A stretch of DNA of 64,000 bases from Mesostigma viride (lineage: Eukaryota; Streptophyta; Mesostigmatophyceae; Mesostigmatales; Mesostigmataceae). The position numbers and the translations under genes were made by a program. Positions 47,509-56,560 of this stretch are shown piece by piece. The stretch is from contig RPFO01001625.1 of assembly GCA_009746045.1 (NCBI GenBank), positions 32,976 through 96,975 on the forward strand. Direction: 5' to 3'. The notes beneath the pieces were generated by a model, which was given only the letters and a program-made list of their open reading frames with translations, did not search any database and had not been told where the DNA came from. The first letter of the stretch is position 1. The number at the start of each line of letters is the position of its first letter.

Positions 47509-48919
47509 GATGGTCGGATGGTTGGATGGTTGGATGGTTGGATGGTTGGATGGTTGGATGGTTGGATGGTTGGATGGTTGGATGGTTGGATGGTTGGATG
47601 GTTGGATGGATGGTTGGTAGGTCGGTAGGCCGGTAGGCTGGTAGGTCATCATCATTGTGTGTATGCGTGTATGTGTGTGTGTGTGTTGTGCGTGCGCGTA
47701 AGTGAGAATAAGTTACGGCAATAAGTTACACGGTTCAGGAGTGGCTGTCCCACGTAAAGAGTATTATGAAGTTTTTAGCCCAGCGGAGGTTTGCGTGGCA
47801 CTGAATGGCCCTTGCCAGTTTGTATTCAAGGGGACTCACTCTTTATCCCCCCCCCCGCTGTCCTCCCCCTGGCCCTTTCCCCCCTTCCCCCCTTCCCCCC
47901 CCTCTCCCTCCACCCCCACTCCTACCCCTGGGCCGCCTACTACTTCCCCCGCCCCCCCACCACCCCATTCTCGCCCCCCTTTCCCCTGTCTGCCCCCCGG
48001 TGCTCAGGTTCCTGGACCTGAGCACCTGGCTGGAGCCTGGCTGCCCGCCCAAGACCGACAAGGCGACGATTCTCGGGGACGCCATCCGCGTGGTGACGCA
48101 GCTGCGCGACAAGGTGGCCAAGCTGGAGGAGGAGAACAAGCAGCTGAGGGACGTGTGCGCTGAGCTCAAGGTGAGCCGCTGGGTAGTGCGCATGGTGACA
48201 TCGATTGTAGCAGCTCTGAATGCCGCTCTGATAGCCTCCGGTATAGCCTCCCGTGGCTGCTTGTTAGCCGCTTGTAAGCCGCCTGTTAGCCGCTTCTTAG
48301 CCGCTTCTTAGCCACTTCTTAGCTGCTTCTTAGCCACTTCTTAGCTGCTTCTTAGCCGCTTCTTAGCCACTTCTTAGCCGCTTCTTACTTTCTTCATAGG
48401 CGTATCCTAGCCGCTTGTTAACTGCTCATCAGCCGCTTGTAGCCGCTCATCAGCCGCTGTTCAAGGTGACCGGCTGATGTGACATGATGGCAAAGGCAGA
48501 CAGTATTCTTTTACAAGGATTACCCTTCCCAACTCCCCGGTTGTTCCATGACAATACACCCCTATCCACACCAACGCAACCCAACCCCTCGTGCATGCCT
48601 GCCAAGTAGTTACGAACCCAATCACAGCCGAAGACCCATCTCTGACCCCACGTTGGACCCCATCCCCAACCCCAACCCCAAGCCAACTTTTGCATGAATG
48701 CAAGCCCTTACAAACCCAAACCCAACCCTCATGTTTTCCCTCGTGTCCCCCTTTGTGTTCGCCTTTGTTTCCTTTCTCTTTTACTTGTTCGTTGTCCCCC
48801 AGGACGAGAAGAACGAGCTGCGCAACGAGAAGGCGCTCCTCAAGGGCGAGAAGGAGCAGCTGGAGATGCGTCTCAAGGGGCTGCTGCCAATGGCCCACAG
48901 TCAGCTGGAACAGGTCATC

Positions 48920-48958
<39 letters not shown>

Positions 48959-49198
48959 CAGTTGGCGCCGCCAGCCCCCCCGCAGCCGTCTCCCGCGACC
49001 TACATGCTGGCGCCCGCGCCGCACACGGTCACGGGCCAGCCGGGCGGCATTCTCCCCGGCCACAAGCAGCACGGGATGATGCAGATGCCGATGGGCATCA
49101 TGACGTCGACAGGTGTCCCGCTGCCAGCGTGGCACTGGATCTCGCCCTCCATCCTGGACATCTCGCAGGACCACGTGATTCGCCGGCCGGCGGCTTAG
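44790..49198 (+). CDS. ILR3-like bHLH transcription factor, 5 exons
   Basis: Exons: 44790-44920, 45101-45208, 46668-46778, 48008-48170, 48803-49198; phases 2, 2, 2, 0; 302 residues. The basic region (about 101-113, [13 protein letters not shown]) has the E-box-contacting Glu107 and Arg110/Arg111. Helix 1, a short loop and helix 2 follow ([33 protein letters not shown]). A leucine-zipper-like coiled coil runs to about 200 ([30 protein letters not shown]). A run of about 14 Gln follows (about 211-224). The C-terminus [14 protein letters not shown] matches the SxDTSQDHVLRPP end of plant subgroup IVc factors, which act in iron and metabolic regulation. The acidic first exon and Lys-rich second exon are less certain, but every phase fits. 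A nuclear role is expected; the targets are unknown. Confidence 0.87.
46339..46572 (+). repeat. 10-bp minisatellite in bHLH intron 2
   Basis: About 22 units of CTCTCATGCG, shifting to CCCTCATGCG in the middle block and back at the end. It stops about 100 bp before exon 3. Confidence 0.95.
46950..46974 (+). repeat. Poly-G run in bHLH intron 3
   Basis: More than 20 consecutive G on the sense strand, so both gene and transcript could form quadruplexes here. Confidence 0.9.
47163..47640 (+). repeat. GGGT / GGTC / GT / GGAT composite microsatellite
   Basis: In intron 3 of the bHLH gene: (GGGT)n to about 47343, a GGTC-GGT mixture to about 47430, (GT)n to about 47505, then GGATGGTT units to about 47610 and GGTAGGCC-like units. 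The graded order suggests stepwise expansion from variant seeds. The pre-mRNA carries the G-rich strand. Confidence 0.95.
48255..48455 (+). repeat. ~11-bp CTTCTTAGCCG repeat in bHLH intron 4
   Basis: Around fifteen imperfect units of CTTCTTAGCCG/CACTTCTTAG, shortly after the exon 4 donor. Not coding. Confidence 0.8.
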
Positions 49199-49840
49199 GA
49201 AGGGGCTGCGCCTGTCTCATGCTAGCCATGGGAGAGGTGGATGCTAGCAAACCGCCATGGATTCTAGCAATGCGCCATGGCTGCTAGCACATGCGGTGGT
49301 GAATCCTCGTCTGTGGGAAGAAGGGAACTGTTGGTTGGTCGGCGGTCAGTTTCGGCCAATCATGGATTATTGGGGTAGCATGGCACAGCTGTTCGCGGGC
49401 CTAAAGGAGCTATGGCCTGCTGCAGGTGCCCTCGTAGGGTGCTTGTTGTAGGTATTTCTCTCCTACAGCTGTGCAGCGCAGTTGCTGGTGATGCAGTTGT
49501 AGAGTTGAATATTAGGGTTTGTCTCGGTGGCACACTTCTGGGGATTTTTTGCTGTGGAGCCTGCCTGTGGGTGGGTTAGCCCGTGTGGGCTTTTTTGACA
49601 CGTGGCAACGCTGCAGATTCTATGGACGATGTCCAACTGGGTATGTGGACTCTTTGCAGCATGCCAGGTGTGGCATAGTGTACCTCATGCGCTTGCGTTG
49701 TTTCATACCTGGTTCTGCACCAAGCACAATTTCAGAGAGCCATGCAGATGACACATTGGCTTTTTGTGAGGCATGCAGTTTTACTATTCTAAATACTTAT
49801 TACTTATTTTACTATTATAAATTGTGTTTGACAAGTGGCC
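49199..49840 (+). other. 3' flank of the bHLH gene
   Basis: No gene recognised; expected to contain the 3' UTR. A repeat begins near 49845. Confidence 0.4.
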
Positions 49841-50230
49841 AATTTTACCCCGACTAGGATGTGCCGAACTCTCAAACTCTCAAATTCTCAAAATTCTCAC
49901 TTCATTCACGCCGGCGGACTACCTGCGGACTGCTTGACGCGGAGTCGCCGGGCTTCAAGTTCTGTAACTTACCAAACTCGCCGCAAGATGCCGCCGCGCT
50001 TTTTTGTACTTATTTTGGTACATGGCTTGCGTTGGGTTCATTGACGAGCATCGACGGTGCCATCCGACGGCGGAGAATAAGTTCGCCACAGCACAGCGCG
50101 ACGCAATGGCTCTTTTCCATGTACAACGTCAGATGCAAAGTCCGCAACGCTGACCGAAATTCCGTCCAACACCATCGTACAGTACTACCAGTCAACCTCA
50201 GCCCCCGCCCTCTGAGAATTTGAGAATTGA
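49841..50230. repeat. Spacer repeat, unit 1
   Basis: Starts at CCAATTTTACCCCGACTAGG and holds CGGACTACCTGCGGACTGC and GGCTTGCGTTGGGTTCAT. It ends near GCCCTCTGAGAATTTGAGAA. A diverged second unit lies at 50385-50750. Confidence 0.7.
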
Positions 50231-50340
50231 TTCCGAGTAGCCGTAACTAAAGCATGCCTCTAATTGGTACGTACCCCCCGTTGTAACACCGTCCCCCCCC
50301 CCCCCTAATAGAGTCATGCCTCTTATTTCATTTGAAGGTA

Positions 50341-50750
50341 CCTCAGCCCCCGCCCTCTGAGAATTTGAGAATTGAGAACTCTGGAGCCAATTTTACCCCG
50401 ACTAGGTTGTCCCCAGTTAACAAATTAACAAATTAACGCCGGCCGACTACCTGCGGACTGCTGAACGCGGAGTCGCCGGGCCACAAGTTCCGTAACTTAC
50501 CAAACTCGCACTTGGTTGCCGCCGCACCAATTTTTAGTTCTTTTCGTCACATGGCTTGCGTTGGGTTCATCGACGAGCATCGACGCTCATCGACGGTGCA
50601 ATCTGACGGCGGAGAATAAGTTCGCCACAGCACAGCGCGACGCAAGGGCTAAGATCCGACAACGTGAGATGCAAAGCTTTAGACCGCATCGCTGACCGGA
50701 AATTCCGTCCAACACCGTCGTACAGTACTGCCAGTCGACCGCACCTCTGC
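50341..50750. repeat. Spacer repeat, unit 2
   Basis: Begins with another copy of the CCTCAGCCCCCGCCCTCTGA end motif, then repeats the order of unit 1 with about 15% difference by eye. At the matching spot unit 1 has CTCAAATTCTCA units, this unit has AACAAATT units, and the relative at 63395-63470 has GCTAATTT units. Confidence 0.65.
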
Positions 50751-50892
50751 CTTTTAACCGTCGAATGCGCAATCGATCTATAGAAAGTAGAAACTTCTCC
50801 GCGACACTTCCGCGATTTCAGTACGTTCCGTCACCCTTGACAGTTGTCATACAATACTACAAATTAACGCCAATAGAAACTCGCCTCCATAC

Positions 50893-51011
50893 ATATCAAG
50901 GAGACAACCAGCGCAGGCCAGAAATAGGGAGAATCCGGACCATGGTAGCTCGAGCCTGCCGTTATCTTGTCCGCGTGTTCTAGTCGTTCAGGATGATGAA
51001 GATGAATGGTG
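50893..51011 (+). repeat. R dispersed repeat, copy 4 (truncated)
   Basis: Matches R from ATATCAAGGAGACAACCAGC to GATGAATGGTGAT and stops exactly where the third LINE type begins. The rest of R is not found on the far side of that element. Confidence 0.7.
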
Positions 51012-51228
51012 ATATATATTCATTGAGAATGATAGATTACGGAGGTGAGATAGGCATGCAACATAAGGAAAAACCCGATAACTGGGAGAATAACCCTGAA
51101 GAAATTAATAGTAATCTGACACAGACATCCAAGGATCACGCCAGCGGCACAAGGTACAACTAACTATACATCACAAAACTACACGCAGCAACAGCGCTGC
51201 CGGCCCACCATGCAGGCCTGGAAGGGAT

Positions 51229-54200
51229 CTAGACCGCATGGGTCGCGACAAAGTCGGCCCGGGTGCGGCGGAATAACACATCAGCCACGGTGCGAGTGAG
51301 GGCGAGTGACAGACGCTGCCGCCAATACGAGGACCACGTGCGGGCCGACCACGGGGCGGTCTGACCCTCGAGGTCGAGGCGGTCTTCACGGCGCTGGCAG
51401 CACTCGTGGAAAAACTCCGCTGTCTTGGGGCCCATGGCCCCGAACTCCTCAAGGACAAAGGGGATGACCCGGTGGGGCCCCACATTGCCGTAGGAGGCAA
51501 ACTTGTCGCGCTCAGCCACAGCGGCAGCAGCGCCGGCATCCACAGCCGCCCGGAGGATGTGGCGACCGGAAAGCGGCCGAGCCACGGAGACATCGATGAG
51601 CAGGTGGCAACCCTGCCCGTCGTAGTCAAGCACGGTAATGTCGGGGCGGTGGTTGGGTGAGTAGAGGGCGGCCCCATCCGCGTCCTCGCACTTGATGGTG
51701 GAGTGGGGAAAGACCGACCGAACCATGGCACACACCACCCGGAGGAGAGCGGTATGGAGATAGAGGAACCAGTTCTGGTTCTGCTGGCCACCCATGCACG
51801 CGATGTAGTGCGTCCCAGTAGTATCCAGAGCAAGCCCGCAGCTGCCGCAGGACGCACCCGCCGTGATGAGAGGTTGCGGGGCAAAGAGCTGGTGGCGGAG
51901 AGCGATGGCGTAAAGGGCCGGAACCAGTGTGAACAAAGGGCTCATGGGGAGGGCGCGCAGGAATGCGGACCCCACGCTCCCCTCAAGGGAAACGGAGTGA
52001 AGCCAAGCCTTCCCCTGATCGTTCAAGCTCGCATGCAGACCCATCCAGTCGGCACAGTGTAGTATACCCGCGTAGGTCTTTTGTTGTTTTTCATGAACGC
52101 AGGCAGGGAAGACACTAGGACTGACGACAGTGGACACGCCGGGCGTGCCCCGGGGCAGGCGACGGTGGACGGCCTGAGCGGGGCGGACGAGGTCGCAAGC
52201 CTGCTGGATCCCGAGGTAAGAATCCTGCACAGCCTGCACAAAGGGGAAGGGGGATGGGGTGACCAAGTCGGGAATGGCGCTGACGGCGCTGGGGACCAAC
52301 CGGCGGATCTCCGCCCAGGCCTGAGCAACAGAGCCAAGGAAGGCGGCGGGGGCGAGGCGGGCGGCGCGGGTGAGCCCACACCCGCCCATGCGGCAGGGGA
52401 GGGTGGCCAAGCGCATGGAGTGAGCTGGCAGGCTAGGGCCGGGGAGGAGCACCTGCAAGGCGGCCTGAATGCGCTCGTCATGGCCTTCCGCGGCAAGCCG
52501 CACCAAGTGGGGGGGAGCGCCACGGAGCCAGTGAACCACCCGCGGGTGGGCGCAAAACCACAGGAGGAGCCCTTTGGTCTGGGGGTCCTTGAGGCGCGCC
52601 CAAGTCTCGAGGACATGGGTGCGCTGTTCCACGGTGGCCCGGAGCTCCTCTTCGACGTAGTCAGGGTCACCCACAGGGACGCCCAGGCACGAGAAACCAC
52701 GCGCCCGCGCCAATGCCCCCGGGATAGCCGCGGGGAAGCCAGAGCAGTCCCCCTGGGGCGAAAAGACTGCACACTTGGGGAGGGTGAGCCGAAGGTTGAT
52801 GGCCGCCATGGCCACTTCAAGGGCAGCCAGGGCGGCAACCACAGCGTCGGCCGGGCCAAGGGCATGGATATCGTCCATATAGGCGAGGAGCACGACATCC
52901 GGGTGCGCAGCGTGGACACCTTGGAGAGCCTTGTGCAGCGGGGCAGACAGGTAAAAGGGGCCGAGGGGGTCACCTTGCTGGGTTCCCGTGCGGGAAGCGA
53001 TGTCGGCGAACGTCCCATCCTCCATGAGGAAGGAGAGTTGAGTGGGTTCGCCGTAGCAGGCTGCTGTCCACGCAAGAAGGTCAGGGAACGCCTCGCCGAC
53101 GGCCTCAAAGATGCTAGCCTTGGTGACAGCATTGAACGCATTGTGGCAATCCACCTTCAGCGCCACATGGGTCGGATGCGTCTCGAGGTAGGCCTGAACT
53201 GTGTGCACGATGATGTCGCTGCCCCCTTTGGTGGCGACGCCAAGCTGGGCCGCGACGGACTCCTCAGTATCACTCCGGTTGGGGCAGAAGTAGGCGCGAA
53301 ACTCGGGGGCCTTTTGGCGACAAATGACCTTACTCACCAGCTTGCGTAGGACCTCGCCGCAAGCAATGGGACGAACGCGGCCAGCAGGCGGGGGGACGTC
53401 GTCTTTCAGGAGGGCAATGAGGCGTGCCCCAGCCAGCCAAGGGCGCGCCGCGGGGGCCAGGGACCCCGCGGCCAAGTCGGCGGCAGCCTCAAAGAGTGCG
53501 GTCGCCCCGCCATGGCCCGCCATCACGGAGAGGTGCTCGTAGCGCCAGCCTGAGGGGCCGGTGGAGGAGGCGTTCGGCAGATCCTTCAGCACAGCCGTGA
53601 AGATGTCCAGGTCCAGGACAATAGGCGGGGGCGGGGGGGTGGCCGGGGCGGGCACCGCAAAGGCCGGTTCGTCGGGGTGAAGGTCGCGCAAAGCCTGCAG
53701 GGTCGGGGGAGTGGAGGGAGCCAACGCGGTCAGTTCAAGCTTTTGCATGGCCCGGCTCAATTCACCTACCTTCACCAACCGCATGACGTCAGCTTCCACC
53801 CGGGCAAAGGAGGCGGCCCCCGACACCCGGGTGGAGGCCGGAGGCTGCAGCGCCCACAGCCCTTCCCAATCCCCGAGGAGGAACCGCCGGCAGCGAGCGA
53901 TGACCGCACCCTGTACGCCACGCACGCCCCGCTCCAACGGCGCTAAGAGGAGCCGGGGGGTGACGAGAAACAGCTTGTGGCCGAGTTCGTCGAGAGGGTG
54001 ACTATGCATCCGGGCCAGGGAAAGCAGGGCGCAGCGCGTAAACAAGCTCCGGGCGCGGTGAGGGACGTCCGGGAGCGTCATGCAAGGGTTGCGCGCACAG
54101 GCGGCAAAAGGGAGCGTGGCCAGGAATGCCCAGCCTGCCGAGAGGTCCCCCGGATCGCTCGTACCCTGCGATGCCGGTGGAGGGGCAGGGGCCGACCGAG

Positions 54201-55149
54201 GGGCCGCCCCGGACCGGGAGGCCGGTGCGGCCGCCGGGCCGCCGGGCAGGCCGTTCTGGGGGGTTTGGCGGCGGCACTGCCGCTCATGCTGGTACCGCCC
54301 GTGGATCGAAAAAATCCGCTGGCAATGGGCTGCCGGGCAGCGGTAGCAGTCCATGGCGCGCATGGCGGCCTCCGTGATGTGGGGGTGGGAAGCCCGAATG
54401 TGCACCAGCAACGAATTCCGGTTGGGCAGGCGCGCGCCACACGGGTCACCAAGGGGACCATCGACTTGGCAATAATGGAAGCCATCTGAGGGGGTGCGCC
54501 CACCCGGTTGGGCCGGCCCGGGTCGAGAGGGGGAGGGGTCGGGAGCACCCTCAGCCAGAGGAACTACAGCTGCAGCGGAACCCAGGGCGGGGCCGGCCGC
54601 CGGGCGGTCAGCAGGGCTCGTGGCAGCCGAGGACAAGACCGGCGCGGGGACGGCCCCCACGGCCGGGAGGGGGGCGCTGGAGGAGGCAGCCAAGCCGGCG
54701 CGCGACCCACGACCACGCACAGGGGAGGCAGGTGTCGGGGCAGGCGCGTGGGACTGGCGGCGCACGGACACGGGCGAGGGCCCCAGCGGGAGAACGCCAG
54801 GAGGCAAGGGGGAAAGGACCGCGGCCCGGCAAAGGGGGCAGGTGGCGGAGGTCGCGTGCAAGCTCGTGGCGATGCAAGCTTGATGGAAGACGTGGCCGCA
54901 AGCAGGGAGGCGGCAGAGACCGTCACCAGGGCGAGGCAGGTCCAAGCAGATGGGGCAGGAGGGGCCGCTGGCAGTGACATCCACCAAGTGGGCCGGCCCG
55001 TAGTGGGCGGGCGCCGCGTCCCACCCCAGCTCCCAGCTCGGCAGTCGGGCGATCTCATCGGCGGAGAGAAGACGGCGGCGCGGACCAGCAGGGTGCCAGA
55101 CATGGGGGATGCCCGCAAGCTCGAGCACATCGTGCAAGATGGCGGGCAC
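51229..55149 (-). CDS. LINE type 3: RING-H2, C2H2, reverse transcriptase, restriction-like endonuclease
   Basis: About 1,306 open codons, counted from the valine codon at 55149. A RING-H2 finger (CPICLD, CGHVFHQAC, CPLC; about 65-107) would be expected of a ubiquitin ligase. Two C2H2-like fingers follow (around FHYCQV...HIRASH and CPAAHCQRIF...HERQC). Reverse-transcriptase blocks: LKVDCHNAFNAV (motif A), GTQQGDPLGPFYLS (motif B), LLAYMDDIHALG (catalytic YMDD, about residue 756). The C-terminal C-x2-C-x9-H-x3-C knuckle (CGSCGLALDTTGTHYIAC) and HRPDITVLDYDGQGCHLLID (about 1165) fit the PD-(D/E)XK endonuclease of R2-like LINEs. The frame continues upstream of 55149 without an ATG and joins the PHD-bearing frame if one base is added to a G9 run. 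Confidence 0.88.
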   Translation of the reverse strand: MPAILHDVLELAGIPHVWHPAGPRRRLLSADEIARLPSWELGWDAAPAHYGPAHLVDVTASGPSCPICLDLPRPGDGLCRLPACGHVFHQACIATSLHATSATCPLCRAAVLSPLPPGVLPLGPSPVSVRRQSHAPAPTPASPVRGRGSRAGLAASSSAPLPAVGAVPAPVLSSAATSPADRPAAGPALGSAAAVVPLAEGAPDPSPSRPGPAQPGGRTPSDGFHYCQVDGPLGDPCGARLPNRNSLLVHIRASHPHITEAAMRAMDCYRCPAAHCQRIFSIHGRYQHERQCRRQTPQNGLPGGPAAAPASRSGAAPRSAPAPPPASQGTSDPGDLSAGWAFLATLPFAACARNPCMTLPDVPHRARSLFTRCALLSLARMHSHPLDELGHKLFLVTPRLLLAPLERGVRGVQGAVIARCRRFLLGDWEGLWALQPPASTRVSGAASFARVEADVMRLVKVGELSRAMQKLELTALAPSTPPTLQALRDLHPDEPAFAVPAPATPPPPPIVLDLDIFTAVLKDLPNASSTGPSGWRYEHLSVMAGHGGATALFEAAADLAAGSLAPAARPWLAGARLIALLKDDVPPPAGRVRPIACGEVLRKLVSKVICRQKAPEFRAYFCPNRSDTEESVAAQLGVATKGGSDIIVHTVQAYLETHPTHVALKVDCHNAFNAVTKASIFEAVGEAFPDLLAWTAACYGEPTQLSFLMEDGTFADIASRTGTQQGDPLGPFYLSAPLHKALQGVHAAHPDVVLLAYMDDIHALGPADAVVAALAALEVAMAAINLRLTLPKCAVFSPQGDCSGFPAAIPGALARARGFSCLGVPVGDPDYVEEELRATVEQRTHVLETWARLKDPQTKGLLLWFCAHPRVVHWLRGAPPHLVRLAAEGHDERIQAALQVLLPGPSLPAHSMRLATLPCRMGGCGLTRAARLAPAAFLGSVAQAWAEIRRLVPSAVSAIPDLVTPSPFPFVQAVQDSYLGIQQACDLVRPAQAVHRRLPRGTPGVSTVVSPSVFPACVHEKQQKTYAGILHCADWMGLHASLNDQGKAWLHSVSLEGSVGSAFLRALPMSPLFTLVPALYAIALRHQLFAPQPLITAGASCGSCGLALDTTGTHYIACMGGQQNQNWFLYLHTALLRVVCAMVRSVFPHSTIKCEDADGAALYSPNHRPDITVLDYDGQGCHLLIDVSVARPLSGRHILRAAVDAGAAAAVAERDKFASYGNVGPHRVIPFVLEEFGAMGPKTAEFFHECCQRREDRLDLEGQTAPWSARTWSSYWRQRLSLALTRTVADVLFRRTRADFVATHAV

Positions 55150-55163
55150 GGCCGCACCCGCGC

Positions 55164-56435
55164 TCAGCTCAAGAACACGCCCCCCCCCGCATCGTACAGA
55201 ACCAGGTCGCCGGCGTGCACGGTGACAGGAGCCCCGAAGTCAACGCGCAGGCGGGCGGCTTGCGCTGGGGTGACCGCCGTAGTCAAGCGCCCGTGGGCCT
55301 GCGCAACAAGGCCGGCCGAGCCGGGCCCGGCAGAGGCAAGAAACGTGTGCAGCTGAGGGCGATCGAGCAAGGCGTGGTCGGTGGCCCCCCCAGCGAGATA
55401 TGTCGCACGGGCGGCCTGCTGGGCCTGCACGGCAAGCCCTGTAGCAAAGAGCACCACCGCCTGCGCCACTTGAGCGTCCAGATTCAGGAGCCATTCTTGG
55501 CGCACCGCGGGCAGGTGCCAAGGCAGGCGGCCGCCGGCATGGTAGTCCTCGAGGACAAACCCCCAAAGCGTGGAGGCAAGGACAGGGGGGGAGGCTGCCT
55601 GCAGCATGTGCCGGACACGAACCACAAGGGCACTAAATTCAGGGGGCCGTGGGAGCGTAGGAAACGCCGCGTGCAAGCCGACAGCGTCCAACAGCAAGGG
55701 GCAATACAGCCAAGAGAACGTGGCGTGCCGGAGCGCGCTGACGCCCGCAATGTTGGTGGGGGGCCAAACGGAGAAGTCGTGGGACCCAAGCGCGGCCGAC
55801 CAGGGGCCCACCACAGGAGTCGCCGCAGGGTGTCCCACAGCCTCAGGGAGGAGAGCCGCCAGGGACCCCTCAAGCACAGGAGGACGCAGGTCAGTGGCCA
55901 CCGCCGTGCTGGCCGGAGGTGGATCCCCAGAGCTAGGCGGGGCAGGGCCAGGGGACCCCGCGGAGGGGCCGGACGTGACGGCGCGGGGAGAGCGGGAGCA
56001 CGGTGTGGAACCCTCCACGAGGTCCGCAAGGCCCAGGAGAGGGTCCAGCGAGGGGCTGCGGGAGGGGGCGCGGGCCGAATGGGATCCCGGGGTCGACACG
56101 GCCGCGCGTCGGGAGCCTAGGGACGGCCGAGGCGGGGCCACGCAATGAGGGCACGCCCAAGGACCCGGGGGAGGCAGCCGGAAGAGGGGCGGGACCAAGC
56201 AGCGCGTGTGCCAGCCGCATTGGCACGAATCACACACAAGGAGACGGGGGGCATCCTCACCACTGTGGCAGACCTCGCACACAAGCGAGAGTGGCACAGG
56301 GGCGCCACGACCGCCGTCGTCCAGGTCGCCCATCTCCTGCAGGTGCGCCGCGATGCGTAAGGACCGACGCGGCGCAGGGGCGCCACTAGGCAGCGCATCC
56401 CGCGCCCGGGAGGTGCGGCGTCGTGAAGGAGGCAT
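55164..56435 (-). CDS. LINE type 3: PHD-finger N-terminal part
   Basis: 423 residues from the ATG at 56435 (MPPSRRRTSRARD). A PHD finger lies at about 53-98 with the C4HC3 ligands Cys53, Cys56, Cys68, Cys71, His76, Cys79, Cys95, Cys98 and Trp94 ahead of the last pair. It may bind histone tails, which could help choose chromatin targets (inference). A Pro/Ser/Ala-rich linker and an Ala-rich helical region follow. The frame closes 15 nt before the downstream frame's first valine. A run of nine G at about 55180-55188 shifts the frame; one more G would make a continuous ~1,740-residue protein. Confidence 0.75.
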   Translation of the reverse strand: MPPSRRRTSRARDALPSGAPAPRRSLRIAAHLQEMGDLDDGGRGAPVPLSLVCEVCHSGEDAPRLLVCDSCQCGWHTRCLVPPLFRLPPPGPWACPHCVAPPRPSLGSRRAAVSTPGSHSARAPSRSPSLDPLLGLADLVEGSTPCSRSPRAVTSGPSAGSPGPAPPSSGDPPPASTAVATDLRPPVLEGSLAALLPEAVGHPAATPVVGPWSAALGSHDFSVWPPTNIAGVSALRHATFSWLYCPLLLDAVGLHAAFPTLPRPPEFSALVVRVRHMLQAASPPVLASTLWGFVLEDYHAGGRLPWHLPAVRQEWLLNLDAQVAQAVVLFATGLAVQAQQAARATYLAGGATDHALLDRPQLHTFLASAGPGSAGLVAQAHGRLTTAVTPAQAARLRVDFGAPVTVHAGDLVLYDAGGGVFLS

Positions 56436-56560
56436 GGGGGAGGTGCGTAAAACAACGGAACCGGAAGCGCGGGGGGAGAGCGAGATGCGGACGCGGGGGG
56501 TTTGGGGGGCGTGCCCCCCAAGCGGGGGGTTTGGGGGGCGGCAGCCCCCCAACGCGGGGC

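Noticed and set aside
46981-47655. Long Pro/Thr/His or Gly/Trp/Val frames, also at 23790-24337
   Set aside because: Translations of GGGT/GT/GGAT microsatellites within introns.
51171-53141. Other minus-strand frames over the same region
   Set aside because: Out-of-frame shadows of the RT and RLE coding frame.
52081-53349. 422-codon plus-strand frame
   Set aside because: Antisense to the LINE type 3 reverse transcriptase in GC-rich sequence; no domain pattern.
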